Shown here: positions 48,801 to 59,300 of the stretch, in pieces
How the letters are laid out: each line of letters starts with the position of its first letter
Position numbering within the stretch: the first letter of the stretch is position 1
Source: Delphinapterus leucas
Taxonomy: Eukaryota > Chordata > Mammalia > Artiodactyla > Monodontidae
Assembly: GCF_002288925.2 (NCBI RefSeq)
Contig: NW_022098058.1
Span: 1,808,021-1,872,020 of the forward strand
DNA: 64,000 nucleotides
Reading direction: 5' to 3'
The notes under the pieces: generated by a model
What the model was told of the DNA's origin: nothing
The model's input: only the letters and a program-made list of their open reading frames with translations
Database searches by the model: none
Position numbers and translations under genes: made by a program

Positions 48801-51800
48801 GAAAAGTCTCCCAGACCCTCCCCCCTACTATTCTGCCCAGCTGTAGCCTGGTGGCCTCCTAGGTGTGGTGCCTCTAGGTGACAGCACCCATCCCTTGGCT
48901 TGGCAGAGGGCAGCTCGTCTTGGAGGGCCGTTACTACAAGATGTGCAGTCAGGCCAGTGTCTTCAGGTGAGTGGGTGGCAGGAGGGCCCTCCCCAATGCC
49001 CAAAGGCAACAGGCCTCAAACCCTGTCTTCAACCTCTTCTACCTCTTCCTGTGCCTAGCAGGAAAACTGTCACTCTTCAGGGGCAGGGGCCTCCTCATTG
49101 CCCCTCTAGCATCCACCCACCATCCGTGTGTGCTTATTTTGTGTCCAGCCCCGGGGAAGCTAAGAGTTGAAGAAGCATAGTTCCTGTCCCCAAGTTGCTC
49201 GTGGTGAAGAGACCAGCAAAGAGACAACCATTGGGTTAAGACAGCTAATAACCAATGTGCTAAGCTTTGGGTCCCAGGGAGAGCTTCAAGGAAGGGTCTT
49301 TTCATGTGGGCCCAATCTGGCACCAGTAGCAAGGTGCAGTCCGGGAAATAGGCACAGCATAAGCAAAGGCAGAGCAGCTTGCGGCTACTGTGTGTGTGTG
49401 TGAAATATGCATAGCCGAGGCTGGAAATTTGGGACCACACTTGATGGGTGTTGAATACCAAGCTGGGGGCTCTGGATTTGGTTTCGTTTGTGTCTTACAG
49501 CTGTGGGACGATGACCTGGGAGCACTATGGGCCTGCCCCATGGAAAAGTGTGAGTATTACAAGAACTGCCCTTCTTCTCTGTACCAGGAGCTGGAATCTT
49601 GACAGGGACCATTCCTGGGGGGAGCATACACAATGGCCTTAGCCTTTCAATCAGAGGGTCATTGCTTCATTAAGTCAAACACCACAAGGGGCGCTTGCAG
49701 GGATCCCAGCATCACCAAAGAGACACGTTCCCTGTCTCCATGCCAGCCATAGAAGCTAGAAAGACATTAGCTAAACAATCATTTAGGAAGTGTGGGCTAT
49801 TGAAGCATTCACTATAAAAGTGTCCAAAGCCCTGAATGCATATAATGGGGACCTGACCTAGTTCAGGGGAAAGGCTGGAGGTGAACTCTGAAGGCTGAGC
49901 TAGATGAAGGGGGAAGAGATGCATTTTTGTGAAGACTCTGGGGTGCTTTTTTGAGGAACTCCAAGGTAGCCAATGTGGCTGGAGGGTCTTGAGAGATAGG
50001 CCTCTGTCATGAGATTAGGATGCAAGGGCCATGTAGGGCCTTGGGAGCTGATGTAAGCAATTTGGATTTTATGTTAAGAGTAGCAGGAGCTTCCCAAACG
50101 ACTATAATCAAATTAGTATTTTTTAAAATAAATTTATCTATTTTTTAGTTATTTATTTTTGGCTGCATTGGGTCTTTGTTGCTGCTGCGTGCGGGCTTTC
50201 TCAGCTGTGGCAAGCAGGGGCTACTCTTCATTGAGGTGTGCGGGCTTCTCATTGTGGTGGCTTCTCTTGTTGCAGAGCATGGGCTTGAGGAGCGAGGGCT
50301 TCAGCAGTTGTGGCATGAAGGCTCAGTAGTTATGGCTTGTGGACTCTAGACCACAGGCTCAGTACTTGTGGCACACAGCTTAGTTGCTCCACGGCATGTG
50401 GGATCTTCCCGGACCAGGGCTCGAACCCGTGTCCCCTGCATTGGCTGGTGGATTCTTAACCACTGTCCCACCAGGGAAGCCCCCAAATTTGTATTTTAAA
50501 AAGATCTCTGGGGGGACTTCCCTGGTGGCACAGTGGTTAAGAATCCGCCAGCCAATGCAGGGGACACGGGTTCGAGCCCTGGTCCGGGAAGATCCCACAT
50601 GCCGCGGAGCAACTAAGCCCGTGCGCCACAAGTACTGACCCTGCACAACTACTGAAGCCCACACACGTAGAGCCCATGCTCCGCAACAAGAGAAGCCACC
50701 GCAACGAGAAGCCCGCACACCGCAATGAAGAGTAGGCCCCTGCACGCCGCAAGTAGAGAAAGCCTGCATGCAGCAACGAAGGCCCAACGCAGCCAAAAAT
50801 AAATAAATACATTTATTAAAAAAAAAAAGATCTCTGGGGCTGCCATGTTGTAATGAATTAGAGGCAAAAAAGAGTCAGAAACACCAGTTAGAAGGCTGTT
50901 GCAGTCATCCAAGAGAGTGAGGTCAAGGGTCCAGCAACCCTAGGCTTAGGGGGCAATAATCTTTTTTTAAAAAACATTTATTTATTTATGTGTTTGGCTG
51001 CACTGGATCTTAGTTGTGGCACGTGGGATCTTCACTGTGGCATGCGGGATCTTTAGTTGCAGAATGTGAACTCTTATTTGGGCATGTGGGATCTAGTTTC
51101 CTGACCAGGGATCCAAGCCAGGCCACCTGCATTGGGATCACGGTGCCTTAGCCACTGGACCACCAGGGAAGTCCCTTAGGAGTCAATAATCTTAGCTGAC
51201 ATTTGAGCACTTAATATGCCCAGCACTCTGTTCAGTGCTTTATGTGTATTAATACATATGGTCCTCACAGCAATCCTGTGAAGTAGATATTATTGTTATC
51301 CCAATTTTACAGAAGTGAACTGAGGCAGAAGGGGAAGTCACTTATCCAAGGTCACCCAAGTAAATGGATCTATGTTCATACACTGACCCTGTGAGCTGTG
51401 GACGTCGGGCAAATCTCTTCATTTCTCTGAGCCTCGTTTTTCTCCTTCGTGAAGTGGGGGTCTCTAACAAGCCTGTCTTCTCCCCTGGGTCTCCTAGACA
51501 TCCACCGGCGCTGGGCCCTGGTCTGGATGGCCTGCTTACTCTTGGCCGCTGTGCTTTTCCTTCTCCTCCTCCTCAAAAAGAACCACGTGAAAGGTGAGCG
51601 CTTCCCGGCTCCCCATTCCCCAGGGGCAGGACTCGAGTGGACCTGGGAGCTGGCCAGGAGAAGGCGGCGGCTGGGCTCACCGGCTGCCTCCGCTCCTCTC
51701 CCCTCACAGGGTGGCTGAGGCTCTTGAAGGAGGACGTCCGCGCGGGGGGTGAGTGTGAGCCAGCTCCGGGCGGGGGGCGGCCCCCAGAGGGCCGGGCCTC

Positions 51801-52463
51801 GGGCCAGCTCACGTCTCTGCTCCTGCTGTGTTCTTTTCCACAGCGGCCGCCAGGAGCCGCGCGGCTCTGCTCCTCTACTCCGCCGACGACGCTGGCTTCG
51901 AGCGCCTGGTGGGCGCCCTGGCTTCGGCGCTGTTCCAGCTGCCGCTGCGCGTGGCCGTGGACCTGTGGAGCCGCCGCGAACTGAGTGCGCAGGGGCCCCT
52001 GGCCTGGTTTCACGCGCAGCGGCGCCAGACCCTGCAGGAGGGCGGCGTGGTGATCCTGCTCTTCTCGCCCGGGGCCGTGGCGTTGTGCCGCGAATGGCTG
52101 CAGGACGCGACGTCGGCGCCCGGGGCTCACGGGCCGCACGACGCCTTCGCCGCCTCGCTCAGCTGCTTGCTGCCAGACTTCTTGCAGGGTCGGGCGCCCG
52201 GCCGCTACGTCGGGGCCTACTTCGACAGACTGCTGTCCCCAGACGCCGTGCCCGCCCTGTTCCGCAGCGTGCCGGTCTTCTCACTGCCCTCACAGCTGCC
52301 CGAGTTCCTGGGGACCCTGCAGGGGCCCGCAGCCCCCCACCCCTGGCGGCTCGCGGAGAGAGCGGAGCAGGTATCCCGGGCCCTGCAGCCCGCCCTGGAC
52401 AGCTGCTTCCGGGCCCCGGGGACGGGACGCGGGATGGGGCCTGAGGCAGAGGACAGGACTTGA
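39861..52463 (+). CDS. IL17RC: IL17RC, interleukin-17 receptor C, 19 coding exons, 713 aa
   Basis: Exons: 39861-39965, 40262-40283, 40479-40631, 40903-40977, 41069-41178, 42254-42365, 42696-42740, 44287-44426, 44651-44710, 46893-46947, 47029-47210, 47306-47356, 48315-48360, 48518-48639, 48907-48966, 49501-49549, 51498-51593, 51710-51748, 51844-52463. They sum to 2142 nt (713 aa plus stop) with continuous phase. The product has a signal peptide (MPVPWFFLSLALG), then an ectodomain with sequons (LNVSA, LNHTD, ENVTV). The membrane helix is at about 467-487 (WALVWMACLLLAAVLFLLLLL). The SEFIR domain starts at about 510 and lies whole in the last exon (AALLLYSADDAGFERLVGAL). Known role: obligate partner of IL17RA for IL-17A/IL-17F signalling via ACT1. 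Human has many spliced isoforms; this model matches the ~720-residue form. The start has A at -3. The intron after exon 12 uses a GC donor. Confidence 0.96.
41328..41444 (+). mobile_element. Short CHR-type SINE in IL17RC intron 5
   Basis: GGGAGTTCCCTGGTGGTCC head, GGTGCGGCC end and A-tail. 17-bp target duplication AAGAA[C/G]AGTCCTACCTC at 41311-41327 and 41445-41461. Confidence 0.93.
43430..44040 (-). mobile_element. Ancient LINE-2-like repeat in IL17RC intron 7
   Basis: Begins with the reversed LINE-2 end pattern (ACTTATTCAGCAGGTATTTA, then CCCTGCCTTCACGGAGCTGA) and runs on through AGACCTGAAGGAGGTGAGGG and CTTTTACTCTGGGGTGATG. Related stretches occur near 47760-48080, 49730-50100 and 53890-54720. 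The family name is uncertain. Confidence 0.45.
44850..45530 (+). mobile_element. LINE-2 3' end split by a MIR in IL17RC intron 9
   Basis: CCTGAATGCTCTTCGTGATC, CTTCAGATGTCATCTCCCCC and later CTCAATAAATGAGTGATTGA fit LINE-2. A MIR-like core (GCTAGCTGTGTGACCTTGGA, AAAATGGGAATAAACAGTAC) lies at about 45018-45180. Confidence 0.55.
45904..46214 (+). mobile_element. Full-length CHR-type SINE in IL17RC intron 9
   Basis: ACTTCCCTGGTGGCACAGTG head, long body and A-tail. Target duplication AAAAGTCT[A/G]TTGG at 45891-45903 and 46215-46227. Confidence 0.93.
46488..46810 (-). mobile_element. MER2-like Tigger DNA transposon
   Basis: TTAGTTCCAGGATCTCTGTG, TTATATAATATAAAGTGGTG and the end AATACGGAGGGCCAAGG...GACTGTA match the MER2/Tigger non-autonomous element. 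It ends about 80 bp before IL17RC exon 10. Confidence 0.65.
47515..47720 (+). mobile_element. MIR SINE in IL17RC intron 12
   Basis: GTCTCCTCACCTGTGTAATG and GGGGATGATAATAGTAACTA, then CTCAGTGAATGTTAACTGC, fit MIR. Confidence 0.6.
49388..49402 (+). repeat. Short (TG)n run in IL17RC intron 15
   Basis: About seven TG units, roughly 100 nt before exon 16. Confidence 0.6.
50123..50483 (-). mobile_element. Full-length CHR-type SINE in IL17RC intron 16 (left arm of inverted pair)
   Basis: GGCTGCATTGGGTCTTTGTT body and CCACCAGGGAAGCCC end. Target duplication CAAATT[A/T]GTATTTT at 50109-50122 and 50484-50497. Confidence 0.93.
50514..50823 (+). mobile_element. Full-length CHR-type SINE in IL17RC intron 16 (right arm of inverted pair)
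   Basis: ACTTCCCTGGTGGCACAGTG head and AAATAAATACATTTATTAAA tail. Perfect 16-bp target duplication AAAAAGATCTCTGGGG at 50498-50513 and 50824-50839. Confidence 0.94.
50963..51174 (-). mobile_element. CHR-type SINE in IL17RC intron 16
   Basis: T-rich start, GGCTGCACTGGATCTTAGTT, ending CCACCAGGGAAGTCC. 18-bp target duplication CTTAGG[G/A]G[G/T]CAATAATCT at 50945-50962 and 51175-51192. Confidence 0.93.
51195..51365. mobile_element. MIR-like SINE in IL17RC intron 16
   Basis: ACAGCAATCCTGTGAAGTAG, TTATCCCAATTTTACAGAAG and CCAAGGTCACCCAAG fit MIR. Confidence 0.6.
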
Positions 52464-52468
52464 ATAAA
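52463..52468 (+). promoter_or_regulatory. IL17RC: IL17RC polyadenylation signal overlapping the stop codon
   Basis: The stop TGA (52461-52463) runs straight into AATAAA, reading TGAATAAA with one shared A. The 3'UTR should therefore be only about 15-30 nt. Confidence 0.85.
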
Positions 52469-52549
52469 GGCAGACGCTATTTTTCTACCCGTGTCTCCCA
52501 CGTGTGTCTAAGTGACCCAGCCGCTGGGCCGAACTGTCCCCGTATCTGG

Positions 52550-52763
52550 TATCCGCGCGCCCCTTTAACACCCGGACAGGTGCAGGACGGCGACGCCTCT
52601 GGTTGGCTGGCGTGGGGTGACGCAATGGCACATGGCCTGCTACCATTGGCTGTGGCGCGGGCTCCGCCCCCCGGACTGCAGAGCCGGCGGAGGGCGCACG
52701 TCTTACGCAGCCGGCGGCAGCGGCGGCGTTGAGGAGCCTGAGCCTGTGGCGTCCGCGGGCTCG
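52550..52763 (+). promoter_or_regulatory. CRELD1: CRELD1 CpG-rich promoter and likely non-coding exon 1
   Basis: A CpG-dense region lies just after IL17RC. It carries TGACGCAAT (52618-52626, ATF/C-EBP composite type), an inverted CCAAT box (ATTGG, about 52645) and a GC box (CTCCGCCCC, about 52661-52670). A GGCGGC-rich stretch follows, with a candidate donor at 52764 (CTCG|GTGGGT). No TATA box. Exon 1 should end near 52763 and splice to the acceptor before 53296. Confidence 0.6.
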
Positions 52764-53314
52764 GTGGGTTGTCTCTTCCTCCTCCGCGGCCTACGTGGGT
52801 CTGGATCCTTCCTTGCCCGCTCGGGGGCCGTGCGTTTGCAATCTGCAGACCCCGAACCTGACCCCTTCTCTTCGTATCCGGATCCGGGCTCCTCCCCCCG
52901 TCCCCAAGACCGGGGTTCCGGACTCCTCCCCCCAAGACCGTCCATCCGACGTCTTCTCCCGCAGTATTTAGGAATCTGATCCATTCTCCTTAATTCCGCT
53001 GATCCAGCCCCTAAGAACCATATCCCGACCCTAAAACAATGGGCTGACTCCTACCCCCTTGCCGAGGATCCAGGCCACCTCCCCCTGCGGGGACGAGGAT
53101 AACTTGTTCCCGTCCAGGAATTGCAGAATAGGCTCCTTTCCCCAACTATCTCCCCTCCCTCTGCCTTACCCCAGTCTAGACCTTCTTTTCTTATAACACA
53201 GATCTGGGCTCCCAGACCCGCGGCACCTCAGAACCCACGCTTTTCTTTCCCACTTGGCTCCTCCAGCGAACCCTCCCCATGTCCTGTGTCTACAGGTCCC
53301 CAGCCTGGGAAAAG

Positions 53315-56300
53315 ATGGCCCCACGGGCCCCGAGGGGCCTAGCCCCAGCTCTGCTCTGGGGCCTGAGCCTCTTCCTTGGCCTCCCAGGCCCGGTCTGGGT
53401 CCAGCTTTCTCCGCCTCCCAAGTCTTCTTCCCCCACTGAGCCCCATCCATGTCATACCTGCCGGGGACTGGTCGACAGTTTCAACAAGGTGGGTGCACCA
53501 GCAGTGTAAGAGGAGGGGGCTAGCTACTATTAGCACAGGGGTTGAGAGCTGGGAGCTCTGGCATACAAGTCTGCATAGACTCAAGTGTCCCAGCTTGGTT
53601 ACTTACTGGTTGTATGGCCTTGGGCAGGTGCCTCTCTGTGCCTCAGTTTCCTGGTCAGTGAAATATAAGTGCTAGAATGTGCCAGACACTGTACTTAGCT
53701 ATTACTAGTTTTCTCCATTTCCAGGGCCTGGAGAGAACCATCCGGGATAATTTTGGAGGTGGAAACACTGCCTGGGAGGAAGAGAAGTTGTCCAAATACA
53801 AGGACAGGTAAGGAAGAGGCTGGAGGGGTGGATTTGTATATCTAACATCCCAATCTGTGCTCTGCTGGTGGAAGCCTAGAGACACTTGGGGAGCACTTAT
53901 TCAACAAATGTCACTGAATATCTATAGGAGAGCACTAAACAAGCCAAGCAGAATTCTTTCTTCAAGGAGCTTCTATTCTAGTAGAGGAAACAGTGAATAA
54001 GTAAATAATGTCTTATTAGGTGAAGGACAGTAAAGCAGAATGGTGGGAGGCATGGCATTCAAGGTATGACATTCGAACAGAGACCTGAGGTGCAGAAGCA
54101 AACTGTGCGACAGTCGGGGAAGGGTTTTGGACAGAGCGGGACTGAGCTTGGGGTATTTGAGAAGTGGCTGGATTTGGAGTGAGCAGAAGGGAGAGTGGTG
54201 GAAGGTGAAGGCAGAGAGCCTTGAAGGCCGCAGAAAGGCATTCAGATTTCGTTCTGAGTGTAGCGGGCAGTCATTGGAAGGTTTGGAGCAGGAAAGTGAT
54301 GTGGTATTATTTGTACCTATAAAAGGTCACTCACACTAACAGGAGCAGGAAGACCAGTGGGAGGCTAGTGCACAGTCTAGGCGTGACGGTAGTGGTGGAC
54401 CTGGTGAGAAGGGGTCAGATTCTGGGTATATTTTGCAGATAGACTGATAGGACATGATGATGGAATCATTACGGGGTGTGAGAGAAAAAGTAGAATAAAA
54501 GGTGCTCACTGGGTTTTGGGCCTGAGCAACTGGGTGAATCGTGGGACTGTCTTCCGAGATGGGAGAAACGGGTCTGGAATCAGACGTTCTCATTGAACAT
54601 GTTGGGCTGAGATGTCTGTTAAACAGTCAAGTAGAGTTAGATTTAGGAGTCAGGAGTTCAGGGTAGAAGTAGGGCTGGAAACATGAATTTGACAGTTATC
54701 AGCGTATAGTCAGTGTATAAAGCCAGGGGACAAGATGAGATTTTATTGAGCGGAGAGGTCTGAGTCCTAGGCCCTCTAGCTTTTCAAAGTCAAACTGGAA
54801 TTAGACCAGGTTGTCATTTCTGACCCTTTGTAGCTTAGGGTCACCTCTCTGATCCTCAATTTCCTTATCTGTAAAACGGGAGTATTAATGCCAATCCTAT
54901 TTCATAGGATTGTGGTAAGGATTAAACTATGATACGTCCTAGAAATAAAAGTTTCGTTATTACGTAACACTGGTCATTTTCCTTTCCCTCAGTGGGGCTT
55001 AGTTGCCTCATTTGGGAATGAGGGGATTGACCAAAATAACCCTAAGGGCACTTCTAGCTCTCTAATGGTTACTGTTTTTTTGTTTTGTTTTAAATCACCT
55101 CCTATATGCCAGGCACTGTGCCAGACCCTTTAAATATATAATATAATACATTTTATGTGTAAATCTATTTTTAAAAATTTTTTTATTGTGGTAGAATGCA
55201 ATAACATAAAATTTACCATTAGAGATAGTCAGTATATTCAGGTTTTGCAACTATTGCCATTATCTAGTTCCAGACTGATTTCATCCCCCACAAAAGAAAC
55301 TCCATCCCTATTGAGCAGTCACTCTTCATTCTCCCTCCTCCCAGCCGTTAGCAACCACTAATCTGTTTTCCCTCTCTATGGATTTGCTGATTCTGTTGGA
55401 ATCATACAATATGACCTTTTATGTCTGGCTTCTTTCACTTAGCATAATGTTTTCAAGGTTCGTCCATCTTGTAACAAGTATCAGTACTTCATTCCTTTTT
55501 AAGGCTTAGTAATCTTCCATTGTATGAATAGATCACATTTGTTTGTCCGTTTATCAGCTGATGGACATTTGGGTTGTTTCTACCATTTGGCTACTGTGTA
55601 TAGTATTGCTATGAACATTTGTGTACAAGTTTGAACACCTGTTTTGCATTTTCTTGGGTATGTATCCAGGAGTGGAATTACTGAGTCACGTGGTGATTCC
55701 ATGTTTAATTTATGGAGGAACTGCCAAAACGTTTTCTACAGCGGCTGCACCGTTTTTCATTCCCACGTGCAATGTAGGAGGGTTCCAGTTTCTCCACATC
55801 CTTGCTAACACTTGTTATATGATATATTTTTAACCACATCTACCCAGCAATGGTATTATATTCTGTTGTACAGATGCAGGGACTGAGCTATCTTCCAGTC
55901 AACCTAGAGGAGAGCCATTGTCCCCATTTTACAGATGAGAAAACACATTCAGGAGAGGTTAAGTTACTTGCCCAAGGTCACACTACTAGATTGGAACCCA
56001 GGTCTCCCCAAACCAATACCCCTTCCATTGTGGCCTCTGGCCTTTGACATTATCTGGCATGAGGTGGGGAGGGGGGAGATTGTAAAGAGGGTGGTGGGTG
56101 GGCTGGAGTGCGTTCCTACCACCCATCCCTGTCTGGTCAGTGAGACCCGCCTGGTAGAGGTGCTCGAGGGCGTGTGCAGCAAGTCGGACTTCGAGTGCCA
56201 CCGCCTGCTGGAGCTGAGTGAGGAGCTGGTGGAGAGCTGGTGGTTTCACAAGTGAGTAGCGGGGGCCTTCCTGGGAGGGGCTCAGGCAGGGCCGGCTGGT

Positions 56301-59300
56301 AAGGCAGAGGGTGGCGAGCTAGGGGCTGTGTCCTCATTCAGCTCCTTCCTCCAAACCCAGGTGTGCTGAGGACTTGCTGGGGGGCCCAAGCTCTCACTCT
56401 GAGCTGCAGACTGCCCCTCTGTCGGACGGGGAAAGGGCAGCCTTATGGGTCTTACGCCCAAGATGGGCTGTATCACAGATCCTGTGGGAGGTTGCGGGAG
56501 ACGGCAGCTCCTCTGACACTGTCTCAGCCCCCTCACCATCCCTCCGCCTCAGGCAGCAGGAAGCCCCAGACCTCTTCCAGTGGCTCTGCTCAGATTCCCT
56601 GAAGCTCTGCTGCCCCTCAGGCACCTTTGGGCCCTCCTGCCTTCGTGAGTTTTTCAAATTCCTCTTGGGGGATGGAAGGGGACTGCTGGGGCCAGGGATC
56701 CAGTCCTGGCTCGGCTACTGGCTGGCTGTGTGAGCTCAGGCTGCTCATATCACTTCTCTGGACCTCTGTTCTCGCCTGCCTCACAGGGCTGGTGAGATGC
56801 ACAAATCCATGGGGAACGGCTCTGAAAAAGGATATGGGGTTAGACTGGGTCAGATGCGGCCGTGGTTTCTGTCATGTATTTAAGAAATGCCCCCCCTCAC
56901 CAGGCATTTCCCATGTCTGGACTAAGGTGACCTTCCTAGGGATGGGCAGGTGCTGCTGAAGGCCCTGTTGTCACCACCTTTTTCTACACACAGTCCTGAG
57001 GCAGGAGCTGAACTTAACTACCAGCCCCTTTTAGAAAACTCTCTCTCAAAGCTGCAGATACAAAGAGCTAGCAACAAAGATGGTCAATTCAGTTTTTATA
57101 AAAGAAAAGATTTGTAAATAACCTAACTGTTCCACAATGGGGTGCTGGTTAAGTAAATTTCATACAGTTTTATGACAAAATATTATGATGTCGTTAAAAT
57201 TGTTTCCTCTCCAAAAATGCTTACTAATACGGGGAAAATATTCTGTACGTACAAGGTTGTATTTACGATCCCACCTGGTTTGGTGTCTGCCCACAGCCTG
57301 TCCTGGGGGTGCGGAGCGGCCCTGCGGTGGCTATGGGCAGTGTGAAGGGGAAGGAACTCGAGGGGGCAGCGGGCACTGTGACTGCCAAGCCGGCTATGGG
57401 GGTGAGGCCTGTGGCCAGTGTGGCCTCGGCTACTTTGAGGCGCAGCGCAATGCCAGCCATCTGGTATGTTCGGGTAGGTAGTCAAGAGGCGTGGCCTTGG
57501 GCAGGGGCACGTGGGGTACCTGCCTGCCCACCCTCATACTTCCCCCATTCTACCCAGCTTGTTTTGGGCCATGTGCCCGCTGCTCAGGACCTGAGGAATC
57601 AAATTGTTTACAGTGCAAGAAGGGCTGGGTCCTGCATCACCTCAAGTGTGTAGGTGAGTGGGACCCTGCCCTAGGTCTGGAGGGGTGGGCAAGGTCTTGG
57701 GCTTGGTCCCCCATCAACACACACATCTCTGGGCTAGACCAGTCCAGTCCCCATCTTCATAGAGATATCAGCCTGGTTGGGAAGGCAGAAAAGTAACCAG
57801 GCGCTTACAGTATAGACTGATCGTTGTACAGTGAGAAATGTCTCTCTTCCAATTCAGTGGTAGTGGGGAATCAGAGAAGCCTTCTTGGAGGAGGTGTCAC
57901 TTGGGTCAAGTCTCGAAAATTGAAGAAGGGTTAACCCGGAGAATGAGCATACTGAACTTGGGGTCAGGAAACCTGTGTTCGAGACGAGGGTAAAAGCTAA
58001 GCTGCTGTAACAGAAAGATCCCCAAAGACTGTGGCTTAATGAATTTAGAGGTTTATTTTCATCTCATATCACAGCCTGGAAGCCAGTGGTCCAGACTGGC
58101 AGAAAAGCTCTGCTTGTCATAGTCATTAAAGACCTAGATTCATTCTGTCTTACTGGACAGTCATCCCCTTGGGTGTTGAGGCTGGATCACGGTCACCTCT
58201 ATGTATCATGACCTGGTATTCAGGAAGTGCGAAAGAGAAGAAAGTGCACGGAGGATCCAAGTCTGTTGTATTAAGGCCAAGTGAAAAGTGGAGCACATCA
58301 CTTCTGTTTACAACACGTTGGTCAGAACTGCATCACAAGGCCACACTTAGCTGCAAGGCAGATTGAAAAACACAGTCTCTAGCTCGACAGCCCTGAGTCC
58401 AGCTGCACCTCTGCAACTGTGTTGGTGGACAGCCTGCAGTATCAGCCACACTGCTTAAGCCTGGGCAAGTCCATTCCCAACAACCCTGGCCTCAGCTTCC
58501 CTGTTAGTGAAATAGGGATTGAAGTCCCCACCCTACCGGCCTCTTTGCAGACATTGATGAGTGTGGCACAGAGCGAGCCAGCTGTGGAGCCGACCAGTTC
58601 TGCGTGAACACGGAGGGCTCCTATGAGTGCCGAGGTAACTGTCCGCTCCTGCGGGGGAAGGGTGTGGGGAGGGTAGAAGGAACTGCTCCACGCCTTTCCC
58701 CCAAAACCGCCGCGTTCCCAGGTGCTGGCACCGCCCCCCCCCCCGCCCCCCCCGCCCTAGGCCTCTTCTGGAGCAGGGCTTCCCCCAGGCATACGGGCAG
58801 CTCGCACCCTTGTCTGTCCTCTCCCTTCTCCAGACTGTGCCAAGGCCTGCCTGGGCTGCATGGGGGCAGGGCCTGGCCGCTGTAAGAAGTGTAGCCCTGG
58901 CTACCAGCAGGTGGGCTCCAAGTGTCTCGGTGAGTGTCCTGCCACCTGGGAGCGTCTCATCCACCACAAATTGACAGGGGCCGAAATGTGGACGGGGCGT
59001 GGGAAGGAGGGGTGGAATGTTGCCTGCGTCAGCACAGAGCGGGTGTCAGGGCGTGAGTGAGACCAGAGTCGGGGTGCCACCTGTGGGACCCTGGCGGTCA
59101 GGGCTCTGACCTCTCCTTGGCCTCCGTCAAGACGTGGACGAGTGTGAGAAGGCGGCGTGTCCAGGAGAGAACGAGCAATGCGAGAACACCGAGGGCAGTT
59201 ACCGCTGTGTCTGTGCTGAGGGCTACAAACAGATCGAGGGCATCTGTGTGAAGGAGCAGATCCCAGGTGAGCCCCAGCTCGGCCCCTGAAACCTGGGGAG

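Noticed and set aside
50380..50796. SINE-derived open frames (also at 16720-17179, 21698-22180, 22455-22769)
   Set aside because: They read through CHR SINE copies; the repeated peptides (GSSRTRARTRVPCIG, LNHCATRE) are translations of the repeat, not genes.
58005..58370. Possible further gene or exon in a CRELD1 intron
   Set aside because: The pattern (TGCTGTAACAGAAAGATCCC, then GTTTATTTTCATCTCATATC) looks like an old interspersed repeat; I could not name the family with confidence.
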